Positions 49,560 through 61,314 of a stretch of DNA of 64,000 nucleotides are shown piece after piece (the stretch's first letter is position 1; every line of letters begins with the position of its first letter). Source of the DNA: Timema cristinae (taxonomy: Eukaryota; Arthropoda; Insecta; Phasmatodea; Timematidae); NCBI GenBank assembly GCA_039000515.1, contig JBCFYV010000504.1, positions 1 through 64,000 of the forward strand. The letters run 5' to 3'. The position numbers and the translations under genes were made by a program. Below the pieces are notes generated by a model. It was not told the origin of the DNA. It was given only the letters and a program-made list of their open reading frames with translations, and did no database searches.

Positions 49560-50229
49560 ATTAAATTTCTTCGAATCCCCGAATCTACATCAATCACTGT
49601 ATAACCATCAGCCATTTTTTTTAATGTCATCCAGAAAAAATTTAAAACTGATCAGCATTGTTCCTACGCAAGCTAATTACTTGTATTATGATCCACTCCA
49701 AAAACAACCAATCATAAGGCCAAGGGACCAGGACTATGTTTAGAAATTGAAGAAATCCAGATATATGGTAATTTAGCAAGCATAGGCCTGATCTGGAATA
49801 AAGGGGACATAATGAAAATACAGTCAGAAATACAGGGGAGTATCACCATTGTACATAAAATTAAAATAAATACTATCAATAATACTGTTTAAACTTACTG
49901 AACCCTATATGTGAAGGAAATAATAGAATAGCTACAGGCAGGCTTAGGATTAAGCCAATCAAGTATATATAGCAAATATACATTGGATAGATTTTAGGAA
50001 AAGAACTGGGAATACAACTTAGACAATACTGTTTATTTATAAATTTTAAATAAAGCTATGACACCATCAATGGGAAGAAGAAATTAAGCTGATAATGGAG
50101 AGGAATATTGAATACAAAGAAACAAATCAGGTTATTTCAGCTATGTGTAAACAACCAAAGTGTGGAGTGAGATAGGAAATTCCAGTATCAGAGTTGTTCG
50201 AGTTGAATCAGGAGTTAGGCAATGAGACT
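49560..50229. other. AT-rich spacer, no gene
   Basis: A 74-codon frame at 49519-49743 starts inside the SINE head and has no motif. Nothing else seen. Confidence 0.5.
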
Positions 50230-51150
50230 AATTCACCAACACTGATTCACATATGGCACTTTACATAAAACTTTCAAATTATTAAAAGGAAACTCATAAT
50301 CAATATAGAAAGAGAAGTTATCGTACTGATTGGTAAAACCAACCAAAGATCGTATTTGGGGCCACCTTTTCAATCTTTCTGCCACCCTTAGTTCCTTCAA
50401 ATTCTTGGTGACGTTAATCTTTCCACTGTTTTCTGGGGACGCCTCAACTGGTCTGGGTCTTCTTCTGGGTTCATCCCTTGCCACATTGGCCCCGCCATCT
50501 AATAATTTATAACTCGACTTCTAGTTTATCTATTTTTCCTCCTTCTTCTGTTCCCCTCTTCTTTTTTAATACCACAATATTTTTCTCATATTCTTCCGTT
50601 AAAATAACCTTAGTCCTCTATCTCTATCTATATGTGGGTGCTCCATGTTTCTGATCCATATATTACTAATCGGGCACATTTTCGCTCTCAAGCTTAGTTC
50701 TTATAGAGATTCTTCTGATTGAACAGGCCTTGGGACTATAATAAATCCATGAGGCCACAAACAATCTCTCAGGAAAACTCTTCCTTGTATTGTTCTTTGT
50801 ATGTTTCTCCTATTGAACCATGTACCCAGATATTGAACTTTTTATTTACTTTTTAAACTAATTTCTCCTATTTTCACTGTTTACTTTTGTTCTTTTTTTT
50901 ATAGAAAGGGTCATCACTTCTGTCTTACCTTAATCTTTTCTTAGTAGTTTGGGGTGGTATCCTGATTTTTTCCGCACCTCTTTTCATAAATTTTTTATGC
51001 ATTAGAAAAATATACAAATGCTTTTATAGAAGTTTTATTATATTCCCAGCACTTTTCATATTTGCCTCATTTATAAAATCTGTCATATTGTGTTTCTATC
51101 TGTTCTAAACTACAGTTTCGTATTCTTTAATAATTTCCTATGCTAATTGC
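50230..51150 (-). pseudogene. LINE fragment, post-reverse-transcriptase tail
   Basis: Minus strand from about 50680 downward shows ARLVIYGSETWS at 50643-50678, the strongly conserved post-RT motif of many invertebrate LINEs. Then, on another frame, comes RDEPRRRPRP near 50470, followed by TKNLKELRVAERLKRWPQIR near 50385, matching the usual GRPR-W ... LKELGV ... A-DR--W tail. The upstream part to 51150 is AT-rich and illegible. Likely the same broad family as the fragments at 19.0-20.6 and 53.8-54.8 kb. Confidence 0.72.
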
Positions 51151-51195
51151 TTCAGTTTGTTTTTAAGTTGACGAAGTGACAGCATTTTGGCATGT

Positions 51196-51257
51196 CACAT
51201 TCCCCCCCCCCTCCCCCCCCCCAACCCCCCACCCCCCCCCCCCCCCCCCCCGCCCCA
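51196..51257. repeat. Poly-C low-complexity tract
   Basis: About 60 bases of C runs broken by single T, A or G. Opposite-strand frames through it give poly-Pro or poly-Gly only. A smaller C tract lies at about 52689-52702. Confidence 0.9.
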
Positions 51258-53655
51258 AAAATATAATAAGACCTTTAGTTTGTTTACATTTCATCTCGCT
51301 ATTCTTCTTTTGTATCGGTATGATAATGCATTTTCCCAAAGCACTACACACCTTGACATTTAGAGCAGTGCATTGGTACATGCCACATTTAATAGTAATC
51401 AAACAAACACTCCATCGGTTCCGCCTCCTTCATCCTCTAATGGACAATGGGCAGGTGCCATTATACATAAACTAAAAGGAGGGCATAAAAAAATAACTAA
51501 TGATTAATTGCAGAACAGAGCAGTCGGACCAATAAATTGCCCGAATAGGCCTTCAGCTATGACCTATACAACAATTTGCTGTCATGAAAGCCAGCCACCT
51601 CAAACCATCACCGTTATTTTGTATATCAGTCAAGGGGGAAAAAGAGGCGAGAATCCTCAGAGTACAACTATGACTTTTTTTTCCTGCAATAGTAAATTAA
51701 GATTGCAATGTAAGTAAAATAAATATTTATTTGAAAAAGTAAAATAGATTTATATATATATTTCTATATATAAATATAGGTAACAATAAATAAAAAATAT
51801 ATATTTATATAGTTATATGAAGAACGGGGGTTATGCCCATGATAATACTGTTGTACGTTGCCATACAAACATTTGTCCTAACATATTATTTTCAAGATTA
51901 ATATACGACCCCCTCTATGGGTCCTCCCGCGGGACCCGCAGTTATAATGACAACAATATGTAGCCGCCCAGGCTAACAATCCGCATTTCAAAACGGATGT
52001 ATCATTTGACTTAGAATTACTATTTGCCAAAAACACAAACTATTATGGCAACCAAATTATCTTTTTAAAGGAGATAGTAAATCATGGACTTGGCCATAAA
52101 AATAAATTTAATTCAATATTTAGATTTATGGGCAATAAACATTTCCAATATTATCCAGGCATTACGCTTAAAAGATGTAAGATTAAAAAAAACTACAAAA
52201 GATAATGTCCACTCATGGTGTTTAACTTTATTTACAAAGCCGGAAAGGGCAAAAACTCCCAATTAATGTATTATATCCTGTAATAAAATATATTACGCCA
52301 CGTTGGGCTACGTAATTACGCATGTTTACAAAAAAATAGTGATTTAACCCAAAAATAACTGAAAGTAAGCCCCAATAATTTTGTATATACCTTGGGAAAA
52401 TCCCTCTTAGAGCAAGTGTCTAGGCAACACGTTGATTCAAGAAGTGAGTTTACACACAAACAGCTCCAGTATATAATAAAACCGTTATTCTGAGAGGAGG
52501 GGAACATTGGTGGGAACAAATGAACATCGAAGACAATCACACGGAACAGAGGGAAGGACAGTAAGTCACCAAAGGAATCAAACTAGTCATTGGAGGGGTG
52601 CGCTAGAAATCACTGAGTAGTTGTCCTCACGAGGTCATTCCCCAGGATGCAACGGCGTGACATCGCGCTCAACTTGCCACCACCTTCCACCCCCCCCCCC
52701 CCTCGTTTAGTTCTTGTTTATCACATCCCTCCGGATTATAGTGCTCGCGGACAGGGATGTTGTTTAACAGAGACTCGAGACACACTATGGAGACGGGGGG
52801 CCTTTGGTGAGTAAATATTGTTTATTCTTTCGGTGTTGTGAAATAGTGTTTCCATTTGCCAGTATTCCTTCATGGCTTGTAATGTTGATGTCCATCAACG
52901 TTTACAATCTAGAAATACCGAATACATTCTGAGGATTATCGTATATAGTCCTACATCACAGAAATGCTTGTCATTTTTTACATGTGCAATTGTCGCGCAC
53001 CTAACTCCTGTGTATCTTGTTGTGTGCACGCTGCTTGAAGAGATTTACTATACCAGCAATGTACGCCGAAACTTTGAACACAATTTAGGGTATTAGCATA
53101 GTTTTCGGAATGTAAGGGTGCAGGAATTTTTATTATATTTGGTTCAAACAAGTTTGGGTTTATGAGTTTCCGAAAAGCCTGAAAGTAAATTTTGTAACCA
53201 GTAGGATATGTAGTTAAGGCATGAAAGGGTTTAAAAGCAATTCGCACCATTCCCAACTACGCTGCTACAAAGATTGTCGGGAGATTGTTTTGTCGTGTGT
53301 GGAACAAATGATGATTGATTAAACAATTAAGTAATTTTGTTGGGTAATTGAATCTTTCATTAACCATCTTCATTATTGGAAGTATACTATTAAGTCTTAG
53401 ATATGATCTGTATATACAACATATTTATCACTTATTAACTTAAATAATTAGAATGGGTTTTGACTGAGTAATTGAATGACATTGGTGTTTCAAATGCAGT
53501 AAGTGATCATTTGTATATCTATTAAATCATTGTTATTTTAAAATGTAAGTTAGGTTATTTTAACTAATTGTGTATATTTGTGTACTTTGTTTCAAAATAA
53601 CTGTCCCGTTAGTCTAACGATTTGGTCTCTGTCATATTTGGAATAGATGTCATGA
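51258..53655. other. No gene identified
   Basis: AT-rich (51720-51830 almost pure A/T) with scattered frames of 60-99 codons lacking motifs. No repeat family recognised. Confidence 0.5.
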
Positions 53656-53658
53656 ACT

Positions 53659-53702
53659 CACAGAGGAATAAATAGCGGGTTATCCCGCTATTATTCTCTG
53701 TG
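53659..53702. repeat. Near-perfect 20-bp hairpin
   Basis: CACAGAGGAATAAATAGCGGG is followed by TTAT and then CCCGCTATTATTCTCTGTG. The arms pair almost completely around a four-base loop, with one bulge or mismatch. The stem end is G/C-rich within AT-rich DNA. Confidence 0.8.
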
Positions 53703-53759
53703 GCGGGGGCTGGGAGGGAATGTTAGGTACACACTCAGATTATTATTATTAGATGTTGG

Positions 53760-54785
53760 AATTACTATAGGTCCATTCCTTTTGTAAGTAAACTTTCATT
53801 AATGCACCCTGTTTTCTTCTCTCCCCCTTCAATCCAAACAAAATTTCCTATTTCCTTCAAGACATCTTATTGAATACTCCCTCTGATCAGCTAATCTTCC
53901 TCACCTAGACTATATGGGACGCCTTAGAGATTTTAAATTTAGTTCTCCTACAAGCTGAGATCTATCTAGTTGATATTGTACCAAAGTATGGACACCCCAA
54001 ATTGTTATCTTTTAACATTCTTCCTAGGACTTCTTAATTTGTCAACCTGTCTGTCCACCGGAGTATATATATATTACTGAGAGTGTCCAATGTTTCTGGA
54101 CATACAGCGTAAGTCCAAAAAGTGCATTTCTTCATTTTCCTATTCGTTCCAAACTCCAACTTGCTGTTCAGACAAGTAACGTATTCTTGTTGAAATCTTT
54201 TCTTGGCTAAGGTGATCCTTCCAAAACCATTTTACTTGCACAGTTGGGAGCCTTACTTGAATCTACTATATGGCTTTCCCATCCCGATTTCCAATTTTTG
54301 TTTTTCAGGGGCTCTTTAGTTTTTGAAATACCAATTCCTTTTTGACTTGTAATATTGATCTACATGCTATTTCTTCTCTTTGTCTCCAACAGCTGTCCAT
54401 TACTTTCCTGAAAACTCTCCTTATTTTTTCCCAGCAAGGATATATTATCTGCGTATTTTATGGTTTATGATGCGTTCTTCAATCCTGAGATTTCTTTATT
54501 CCATAGAACTTACCTACAGCCACTTTTACATTACAAGTAGAACAGATTGGATGGCAACAAACATTTGTGCCCTCAATCCTCTTTCTATTTTTCTATTAGT
54601 CTCTCACGCTATTCAAACTAACTTCACTCCACTGTCCCTATGAACTGATCTCCAAGAAGCCTTTGTACCTCCCATTTGTTCTATCTTCTTTGGGTATTTC
54701 AATCAGTTTCTTTTACTTCACTGTATAAAAGCCTTTTGCCAGTCGACGAAACAAAATAGACTTATTTATTGAAACGATTAGCAAA
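53760..54785 (-). pseudogene. LINE reverse transcriptase remnant
   Basis: On the minus strand: FCFVDWQKAF at about 54725-54760, corresponding to the L-F-D-KAFD motif holding the first catalytic Asp; KYADNISLLGKN near 54440, the YADD catalytic box with the second Asp changed to Asn; and, in the post-RT region near 54040, TDRLTN followed by EVLGRML, matching the WTDR-TNEEVL segment. The motifs are in family order over about 1 kb. A long poly-T (54793-54830) lies just upstream of the fragment. Confidence 0.74.
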
Positions 54786-54792
54786 ACTATGA

Positions 54793-54830
54793 ATTTTTTT
54801 TTTTTTTTTTTTTTTTTCCTTTTTTAATAT
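54793..54830. repeat. Poly-T tract
   Basis: About 30 T residues with few interruptions, next to the LINE fragment. Confidence 0.85.
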
Positions 54831-56300
54831 CCCGATGGCATCTCTCTTTACCTTTCTGTTTTCAATCCAAATTGGTCATCTTCCCTCACAAATTTTAATT
54901 GACATGATATATAAATCTTGTATAATTGTTATTCATCACTGCAGTACAAAATAATGCTCATTCCATTGGATCCTCTACGTACGCCAATGTGGGATATAGA
55001 TATGTTTTGGAGTTAAAATCTGTTATTTATTGATAAATGAGATATAAAACCATCAAACTAAGTTAGAAAAAACAGTATGATTATTTAGAAAAACTATTGT
55101 GTATTGATTTTAAAAGATTATATTGTTATTTTATGAGTTAATATCACAATACACAATACTAGGACCTTGGCCTACTAGTAATGTATGAAATACTTTGTTA
55201 TTTGTTGTTATCCTTTACTTTGTTGTTATGAAAAATTGGTACACTAATTATGCTGCTTTAATCTGCTATTTTAAAATGATATGTGTATGTTAAGAAAACC
55301 AAACTGTCCCCACCTATAGTATAAATTCCATAGCACGGCATGCTCCTCGATGTACTTTCTTTATAATCGTATTCTATGATGGCTCAAATACCATTCAATG
55401 CAAAATATTGTTTGTTGCAATTATATAAGGGTAATGTGACAAAACTTAATCATGATAAGAAGGCATCTCTGTAAAAAAGAGCTGTGTTTCATGCTTTTAA
55501 GTCATGCCTTAACAGTAGTCCCTTAAAATATGATCTGCATATACTTTACCATTATGGCTGCCATTTGGTCTGTCAGATACATTATATTGTATCGATTCAT
55601 TAGCTTTAAAAAGTATTAGTGTCTAGTGTATGGAGGGGGTCCTGATAGATACTTAGGTTGTTTGGGGGTGTAAAACATAAAATAATGTCTCTTAGCAAAG
55701 AATGAGTTTGGAACTAACCCTTCTATCACCAACTGAAAAACTCAACAAATATCGCCTGATTCGAGTTCATTTTCGGTTCTTGTAGTATCTTAAAACATTG
55801 GATTGTAATTTATTTTTAAAAAAATTGGAGGGATGATTGTTGGTTGGCAAGCTCCACTGAGACGGGATTGACCGGGCCAGCGACATGATAATATTGATTT
55901 AAAAAATGAATAAGGTGTACCTGCAAGATAGATGGAGTGGTGATTATTCAGGACACTGAGAGTGTGTGCAGGGTTTCAAACAGTGCCAAAGATATATTTG
56001 CATGTTGGGAATTTGCTCTAACTGCAGAGGAAAGAAATGGCATAATGTATCAGTGAGGTTAGTGTGGGGGGGGACACCTCGTTCCAGCCCTCGGGCATAT
56101 ATTAGTTGACCGCGTTGTTATTGCTAACGTTGAGGAATTCTGTAAAATCCTAACAAGTGAACTATATAGTCCGTATTTGTGTAGAAGGGTGATATTCTGA
56201 GTATAAAAAACTATAGGCCATTTTCTGTAGGAAGTGATAATTATAGTAGTGTCCCCCCACCCCAAATTGATTTCGAGAATTGATAATTGGTGATGAATTG
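54831..56300. other. AT-rich DNA left of Polinton 2, no gene
   Basis: No recognised coding sequence. A 115-codon minus-strand frame at 56059-56406 overlaps the repeated cassettes below and has no motif. The left end of Polinton 2 may lie here but could not be fixed. Confidence 0.45.
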
Positions 56301-56313
56301 TCGATGATCGAGA

Positions 56314-56796
56314 GTGAATTAAAACACGGATATTACAAAAATATATATATGCTAATTGGTGATTATTATCAGGAAGCCCTCCACCTACAGCGCCTTGCAA
56401 CATCACTTAATTCGAATCTGTCTATATTTAAAAAAAAAACGTTCCTTTTCCCCCTATGATGTTGATCGATGATTCGATCGTGCAGCACGGGGGAGTGAAT
56501 AAAACACGGTATATTATAAAATAAATATTTATTCGACGTAACTAAAAAAAAATCCGTTCATATGCAAAATCGGTCTTTTGACTCCAGAGCCTTGGATATG
56601 TTGATTTGAACACCTATTCCAATATGACCTTTGATCAAGTTTGTAAGAAATCGTGAACATATAGACCATCTTCTTTTTCTACGCGGGGTAACCCCGGTTC
56701 ACAGCTCTTGTCCGCTCCACACCCCTTCATATGTTCCCTCGGTGGTAGTCGTCTAATAAAACACGGATTTTATAAAATACTACATTTATTTATTAA
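56314..56796. repeat. Three direct copies of an AATAAAACACGG cassette
   Basis: GAATTAAAACACGGATATTACAAAA (shortened here: core AAAACACGGATATTAC) occurs at about 56314, AATAAAACACGGTATATTAT at 56493 and AATAAAACACGGATTTTAT at 56752. Each is followed by an A/T stretch; in the second and third this contains TTTATT, i.e. AATAAA on the minus strand. The cassette could be a transcript 3'-end signal working in both directions, placed downstream of the last minus-strand gene of Polinton 2. A weaker relative lies at 63948-63990. Confidence 0.6.
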
Positions 56797-56844
56797 TCAT
56801 TTTTAACAGGGAATGAATGACACATATATTCGTTTATACGTTTT

Positions 56845-57250
56845 TTAACTGTGTCTCTTAGATATTGCGTTACGTAAAATTTTTTTCAGTTCAAAATACA
56901 CATGTAATAGTCCAAACCGACGACTTGGCGCGTATAGTAGGTAGCTACTGAGGAGATCCAGGTTTCGATGTGCGTTTCCACCGGTAGGTTGTTCTAGGTC
57001 GGACGACATCCGCCGATTCGTCGCACACATCTACGGGCGAGTGTGTCTTTCAGATCGGTGCAATAGCGATGCCGACGGGTGTCGGACCACCTGTCCTTCG
57101 GTCGACGGCGACGTCGTTGAGGTTCCCACACGTCACAAAGACGTGCCAGCTAGGTGCTAGATAGGTGACCGTTTGGGTCCGAGCGTCTTGTTTCTCGCTG
57201 ATGACGACCATACCGGTCCCGCAATGCGTCTCAGAGAGATTTCGTGGTAT
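56845..57250 (-). pseudogene. Unidentified coding-like stretch, Polinton 2 left end
   Basis: A 61-codon frame (56845-57030) plus upstream pieces on other frames. Contains PSRRFGLLHVYFELKK near its end. No family recognised. An AATAAATAAA on the minus strand at about 56786-56796 could be its poly(A) signal. Confidence 0.35.
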
Positions 57251-58180
57251 TTGTAGGATTAATATTCTGAGGAGGTTGAGTGTGTTGAAAAAACTTTGAT
57301 ATGACCGGACTTGTAGCTGCCCAGTTCTTGCACTTCTGTAAGGTTAAACATCGGCACAGTTCCCGCCGCATCATTTTTATAGTTGGACATTAGGGCTCGT
57401 AAGTCGTTCTTGCGATCATGTCGTCGATGACCAGCTGGCGTCTCGACTCCTGTCCAGAGGGCATAATGTGTTGTGAAATTACCGGTGACGGCGGTGGTTT
57501 TCGCAGGCTTTGCGCACACAAGTCTTGACCTCCATGATGTTCGGTGTTGAATGACCGGCACACCACGGGCCGCCCTTTTTTAGGCGACACCGCCGATTTG
57601 ACCACACCCTCTGCGGGGTGACAGGACCCTAGCGTCTGAAAATGTGTTGTAATATCTCACCACGTTAGCGTCTTTGCCGCACGATCGGTGTGGGCGAGAA
57701 TAGGCGAGGAAAGTTTTCAGCAGAATGTTCTTGGGCTCGATATAGAAGGTACATGAGACAGTATTGGCCGCAAACGTCTGAGGCGATGCTTTGAATGTTG
57801 TATCGTGCTATGCGACGTGGCGACATGTATTTTGTATAAATGCCCAGATGCGACTTTATACGCGGTCGAAACCATAACTGTCAAAGTTTTCTCCCGCGCT
57901 CCGTCTTTGTCGATAAAGATGCGACCCAATGCGTCCCAGGTTTGGTGTGTGGATCGGTGTTGAGTTGATGATTAGAGCGGCAGGTTCGCGTATTCTTGGG
58001 GTAGTTGATCAGCAGGGAAAAACACCCGAACGTTACAGAACGAACCACGGGACTTGTTTTCAGCGGCAAAGTCTATGGTGTGTGTGTCCATCTTCAATCA
58101 TCCAGTATCGAAGGTCCCAGGTACGGATAGAGGCAGAACAGAAATTCCGATAACAAACTATTGTGCCATGCACATGGTGC
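57250..58180 (-). pseudogene. Unidentified Polinton 2 gene, frame-broken
   Basis: Overlapping minus-strand frames cover this stretch: 57259-57561 (100 codons, MFNLTEVQELGSYKSG near its end), 57390-57605, 57717-57929 and 57881-58069. They suggest one gene of up to 300 codons, read as successive frames. I find no P-loop, protease or capsid motif. It could be the C-terminal part of the gene upstream at 58190-58559 or a separate element-specific gene. Confidence 0.4.
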
Positions 58181-58189
58181 GGCCCAATT

Positions 58190-58559
58190 TAAGAGTTTTC
58201 AGTGACGAAACAACCTCTGTCGTACAGATCTACGATGGGTGTAGACGTGTATGTGGCTAGAAACTTTTTCTTTTCGACCCCATGACGTAAGACGGTTTCT
58301 GCACGCGTTGTGGCGCGGAGATGAGGAATTCGAGCCAGGCTGTAATCCACATCACCGCTATCCAAGGTGATACCGTGCAGATTGTTGGTCTATTAGTCGC
58401 TTTCTTTCTGGACATCGGTGAAAGTTCTTCGATAGCGTATGGAGCTTTTAACACCCAATGTTGAAGTAATGTACCGCATACAGATAAAACACTCAGTTCC
58501 TTTAGATAAACTCGTTTGTCGTCGACGATGAACTCTGAAATCCCACAATGGACGTCCAT
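58190..58559 (-). pseudogene. Small Polinton-associated protein of unknown function
   Basis: Starts MDVHCGISEFIVDDK at 58559, about 45 bases after the capsid gene. Further on are LKAPYAIEELSPMSRKKA and, after a frame change near 58370, LDSGDVDYSLARIPHL and VEKKKFLATY. The arrangement (a leading strand-like segment, an A-Y-ELSP motif, a G-V-YS motif, then VEKK-FL) recalls a family of unknown function that I associate with Polintons and repeated DNA in invertebrates. That recall is from general knowledge and needs a database search. The role is unknown. Confidence 0.5.
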
Positions 58560-58599
58560 GGCTTAAATGAAGGGGGTAAGGGGCGGGAAGCCGTTTATA

Positions 58600-59962
58600 T
58601 TAACTTCCATTTTCGGCTAACGTTGTTTCTGTCCTTGTCTGGTGATTGTTGGCCAAACTCCCCGTACACATACAGTTGACGGTTTCAACGAGAGCTCGGG
58701 GTGAAGCTCACTTCTCAATGCTCAGAGAACAGTGCATCGTCAATTTCCAATGCGATGTCATGTGGGGGGAGGATAGGCGTGAGATCGAATATCCATGAGG
58801 ATGATATCCTTGGGGAAGCTTCCTCGTGTGTTGGTCGCCCTTACCCTCGTTCATGAAATGGCTACCCGTTCCATGAAAAACAGCGTGTTGGTTAGGAAAG
58901 GACATAGTGTCCGTTCTGAACAATCGGGCTGTAACGGTTTTCAGGACTAGGTACATGTTCCCCGTCCACGTACAGCGAGGAAATGGTTCATGCCGTAGGT
59001 TGGAAGTGAACGGGTTCTTGGTGGGCGTTCCTTTGAACGCCTTTGCGTTCGACACAAATCCCACGATGCCACCGTTTGAGGGTAACTGTCGGTGAATACG
59101 TTGATCCAGCGATTTCCCTTGCACGCCCGGAGGAATAGTGAGGTGTTTTTAATTCACACGGGTGATGGGTTACTTTGCGGGATGACGTTTAACGCTTTGC
59201 TCGTGGCCAACAATATAGAGGTGTTATTTGGACACTCCGCACTAGGAGGCCGGCTTCAACAATATGAACCTTAAAGTGAGGGAGTTCAGGCACCGACATA
59301 AGATCTAAACCCGTCTCTGGAACCGAACCAACCTGACTCTGAGTTTGGTGCCGTTAAAAAGGTATTTCTCTTGGTTAAACCACCGTTCAAAAACCCCCGT
59401 GTTGATACCCCAAAAGATCCACATCTTACTTTTTTGTGTTCGAGTCTGTGGACGGCCTCAAATCTTGTTGTTGGCGTTTAGACTCTCAAAGTTTCCGGGG
59501 GTGTTCTGCAACCACAGACCGCATGTCAAATGCGTTCTTTTGGCTTCGCTGTTGTAATTGAGCAGCGTCTGGATGTACGCCCTTAAGGCATACGTGTTGC
59601 TGGGCGGTGAGCTGGTTTTGGTTTTAAACTAAACACGTCAACCTGTGGGAACTTGAAAATGCAGCCAATTGTTGACGGGGGCGATTGATCCACCTCTGTG
59701 AAAGCGCCACCGTCGAGTTTCATGATGGCCGCCCGGCAGATAGGCTAGTTGGGAAAAATCGATATAGAAACTCGCCTTGTCCGGTAACGGTAAATTCATC
59801 GGTGAGGGAAGATACGGGTTTGTACTGGCCATTGCCCGCTTTTCAAGACTGGTTGGTGGGTTGGCACGGAAAAAAGAGATCGAGTGTCACTGGTCTGGCA
59901 CATCGCCAGGAGCTGGGGGTTCTGTAGAAACGACATCTCAAAATGAAAAATATCTTTAGCTT
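58600..59962 (-). pseudogene. Polinton major capsid protein (double jelly-roll type), frame-broken
   Basis: Would form the virion shell of the ancestral element. On the minus strand the N-terminal part shows MSFLQNPQLLAMCQ (start candidate at 59936), SLFSVPTHQP, then SFYIDFSQLAYL (59740), GSIAPVNNWLHFQV (59670) and, one frame over, LRAYIQTLLNYNSEAKRT near 59560. The C-terminal part gives HRQLPSNGGIVGFVSNAKAF near 59070, with KNPFTSN and GYHPHGYSIS following. The VNN-LH motif followed by RAYI-TLLNY is diagnostic of the Polinton capsid family often annotated F54H12.2-like. Length of about 450 codons is slightly short. At least four frame changes break it. Confidence 0.8.
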
Positions 59963-59999
59963 CTTTCTTGACCTTTTTACGTCGGGTGACGACCTTTAG

Positions 60000-60390
60000 A
60001 CTGACGTCGTTGCTTCTTACGACGACCTTATAGCCTGAGCCGGTATCAAGCGTGTTGATCTTCTGTTCAGCCTTGCGTTTCAAGTTTGTTACAGCTCGCC
60101 GAAACGTTTGTCCGTTAGGGCCTCTTGAAAATGAAAGACGCCTTGATTGGTCGACGTCGGAGGAGCGCAAGTTTGATACCGTATGAGCGACTGGTTTTCC
60201 GATGGCTTTAAACGCCCCCCCCCCCCACTCTTTCTCAGCAACGGTTACGACGCTCTTTGGAAAGGACCACTGGAAAAACTCCTTTCCCATGCCCGCGATT
60301 GATAGGGAACATTCGTGGTAGTCGAAGATTTTCCTGTTCCAGCCTGAGTCGATCGTATAGTATCTTTGGTAGGGACAGTTCATGTTGAGC
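60000..60390 (-). pseudogene. pVI-like minor capsid protein
   Basis: Minus-strand frame from Met at 60383 carries DYHECSLSIAGMGKEFF, then a glycine-rich GGGAFKAIG and, further on, LKRKAEQKINTLDTGSGYK before a basic stretch. A short protein with an IAG-G start, a Gly-rich middle and a Lys/Arg tail, sitting between the penton-like and major capsid genes, fits the pVI-like minor capsid proteins of Polintons. It runs without a clear stop into the capsid frame, so the boundary near 60000 is approximate. Confidence 0.6.
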
Positions 60391-60429
60391 AGCGTCGAAA
60401 TTGATTGTTTTCACGCACACTTTGCCAAA

Positions 60430-61260
60430 TCTCGAAATGGTACAGTTTCACTCCGTGTTCTGTTTTTAAATGATTTCCAAGCTATAAATAGCCCTTCTAT
60501 CAGGGCATATAGTGCAAAGGGTCGTAGCTAACTGTCTTATGTATGCCGCGAGATAGTTTACGTTGTTGATACGGACGATACGTAAACAAGCGGTGCCACA
60601 ATGTCACCCACGGGCTGAGGCTCGGACAAATATCCGTGTAGATGTACATTTGGCAAGGGCAGGCCTAGTAAGAATGTTGGCGAGCGTACGGGAGACTTTG
60701 GTATTTGTAAAGAATTATAGTCTAGGATCGAAACCGAGATCTGTAGAATTAGACTTAGTTGCACTGGGACAGCGTCACCAGCTGTATATGTGGTGAGAAG
60801 AAACATTCTTCAAACTTTTTTGTTTGGGGTTTGTGTACTTGAATACAAACTCAAGGAATCACCTTTTAAAAGCCTCTACTTCGTTTAGAGCCATTGGATC
60901 AATTCATGGATGTGCTGTAGTTCCCAACAGGGATGTGATCTTGAATTTATGGTTCCACGCGTTAGCGTCCACCCAGTTGTACCATACAATATTTTGACCC
61001 TTGGGACGGTGGTGAAAGAAACAGGGATATTTAAATTCGGCAGAGAGCGACACTTCCACCGCCGTCGAGTTTGAGACGTAAGGAACCAGTTGCGTGGTGA
61101 AATTCGTGTGGGTATTTTTCGGGAAATATCTCATAGAGCTGTCGCTCGGCAAAGTGATGTTAAAATCTGGTCCTTCATGGTTAGCGCGATGGACGTAAAT
61201 GGCGGGAATCCAGCAATTAAATTGGAGGGTGACCTTTCCACTGAAACGTACCACTTTCAT
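60430..61260 (-). pseudogene. Penton-like minor capsid protein (single jelly-roll type)
   Basis: Starts MKVVRFSGKVTLQF at 61260. The conserved N-terminal signature ITLPSDSSMRYFPKNT follows near 61165, then NFTTQLV. The frame is lost near 60904; pieces YLSEPQPVGDIVAPLVYVSS (60570-60630) and a C-terminal stretch toward 60430 follow in another frame. LPS-SM-YFP-NT is the hallmark of Polinton minor capsid (penton-like) proteins. Gene order, directly after the integrase, agrees. Confidence 0.72.
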
Positions 61261-61314
61261 TCTGGCGCCTTTACCTTGACACGTAGTATTTTGAAACTTT
61301 AATAGTTTCTGGAG

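Noticed and set aside
51176..51475. Open frames of about 80-100 codons on both strands
   Set aside because: They cross a poly-C tract and encode runs of Pro or Gly; low-complexity artefact.
56200..56230. AGTATAAAAAACTATAGG as the left terminus of Polinton 2
   Set aside because: It has a Polinton-like AGT start, but the right end of the element is outside the window, so no inverted partner can be tested.
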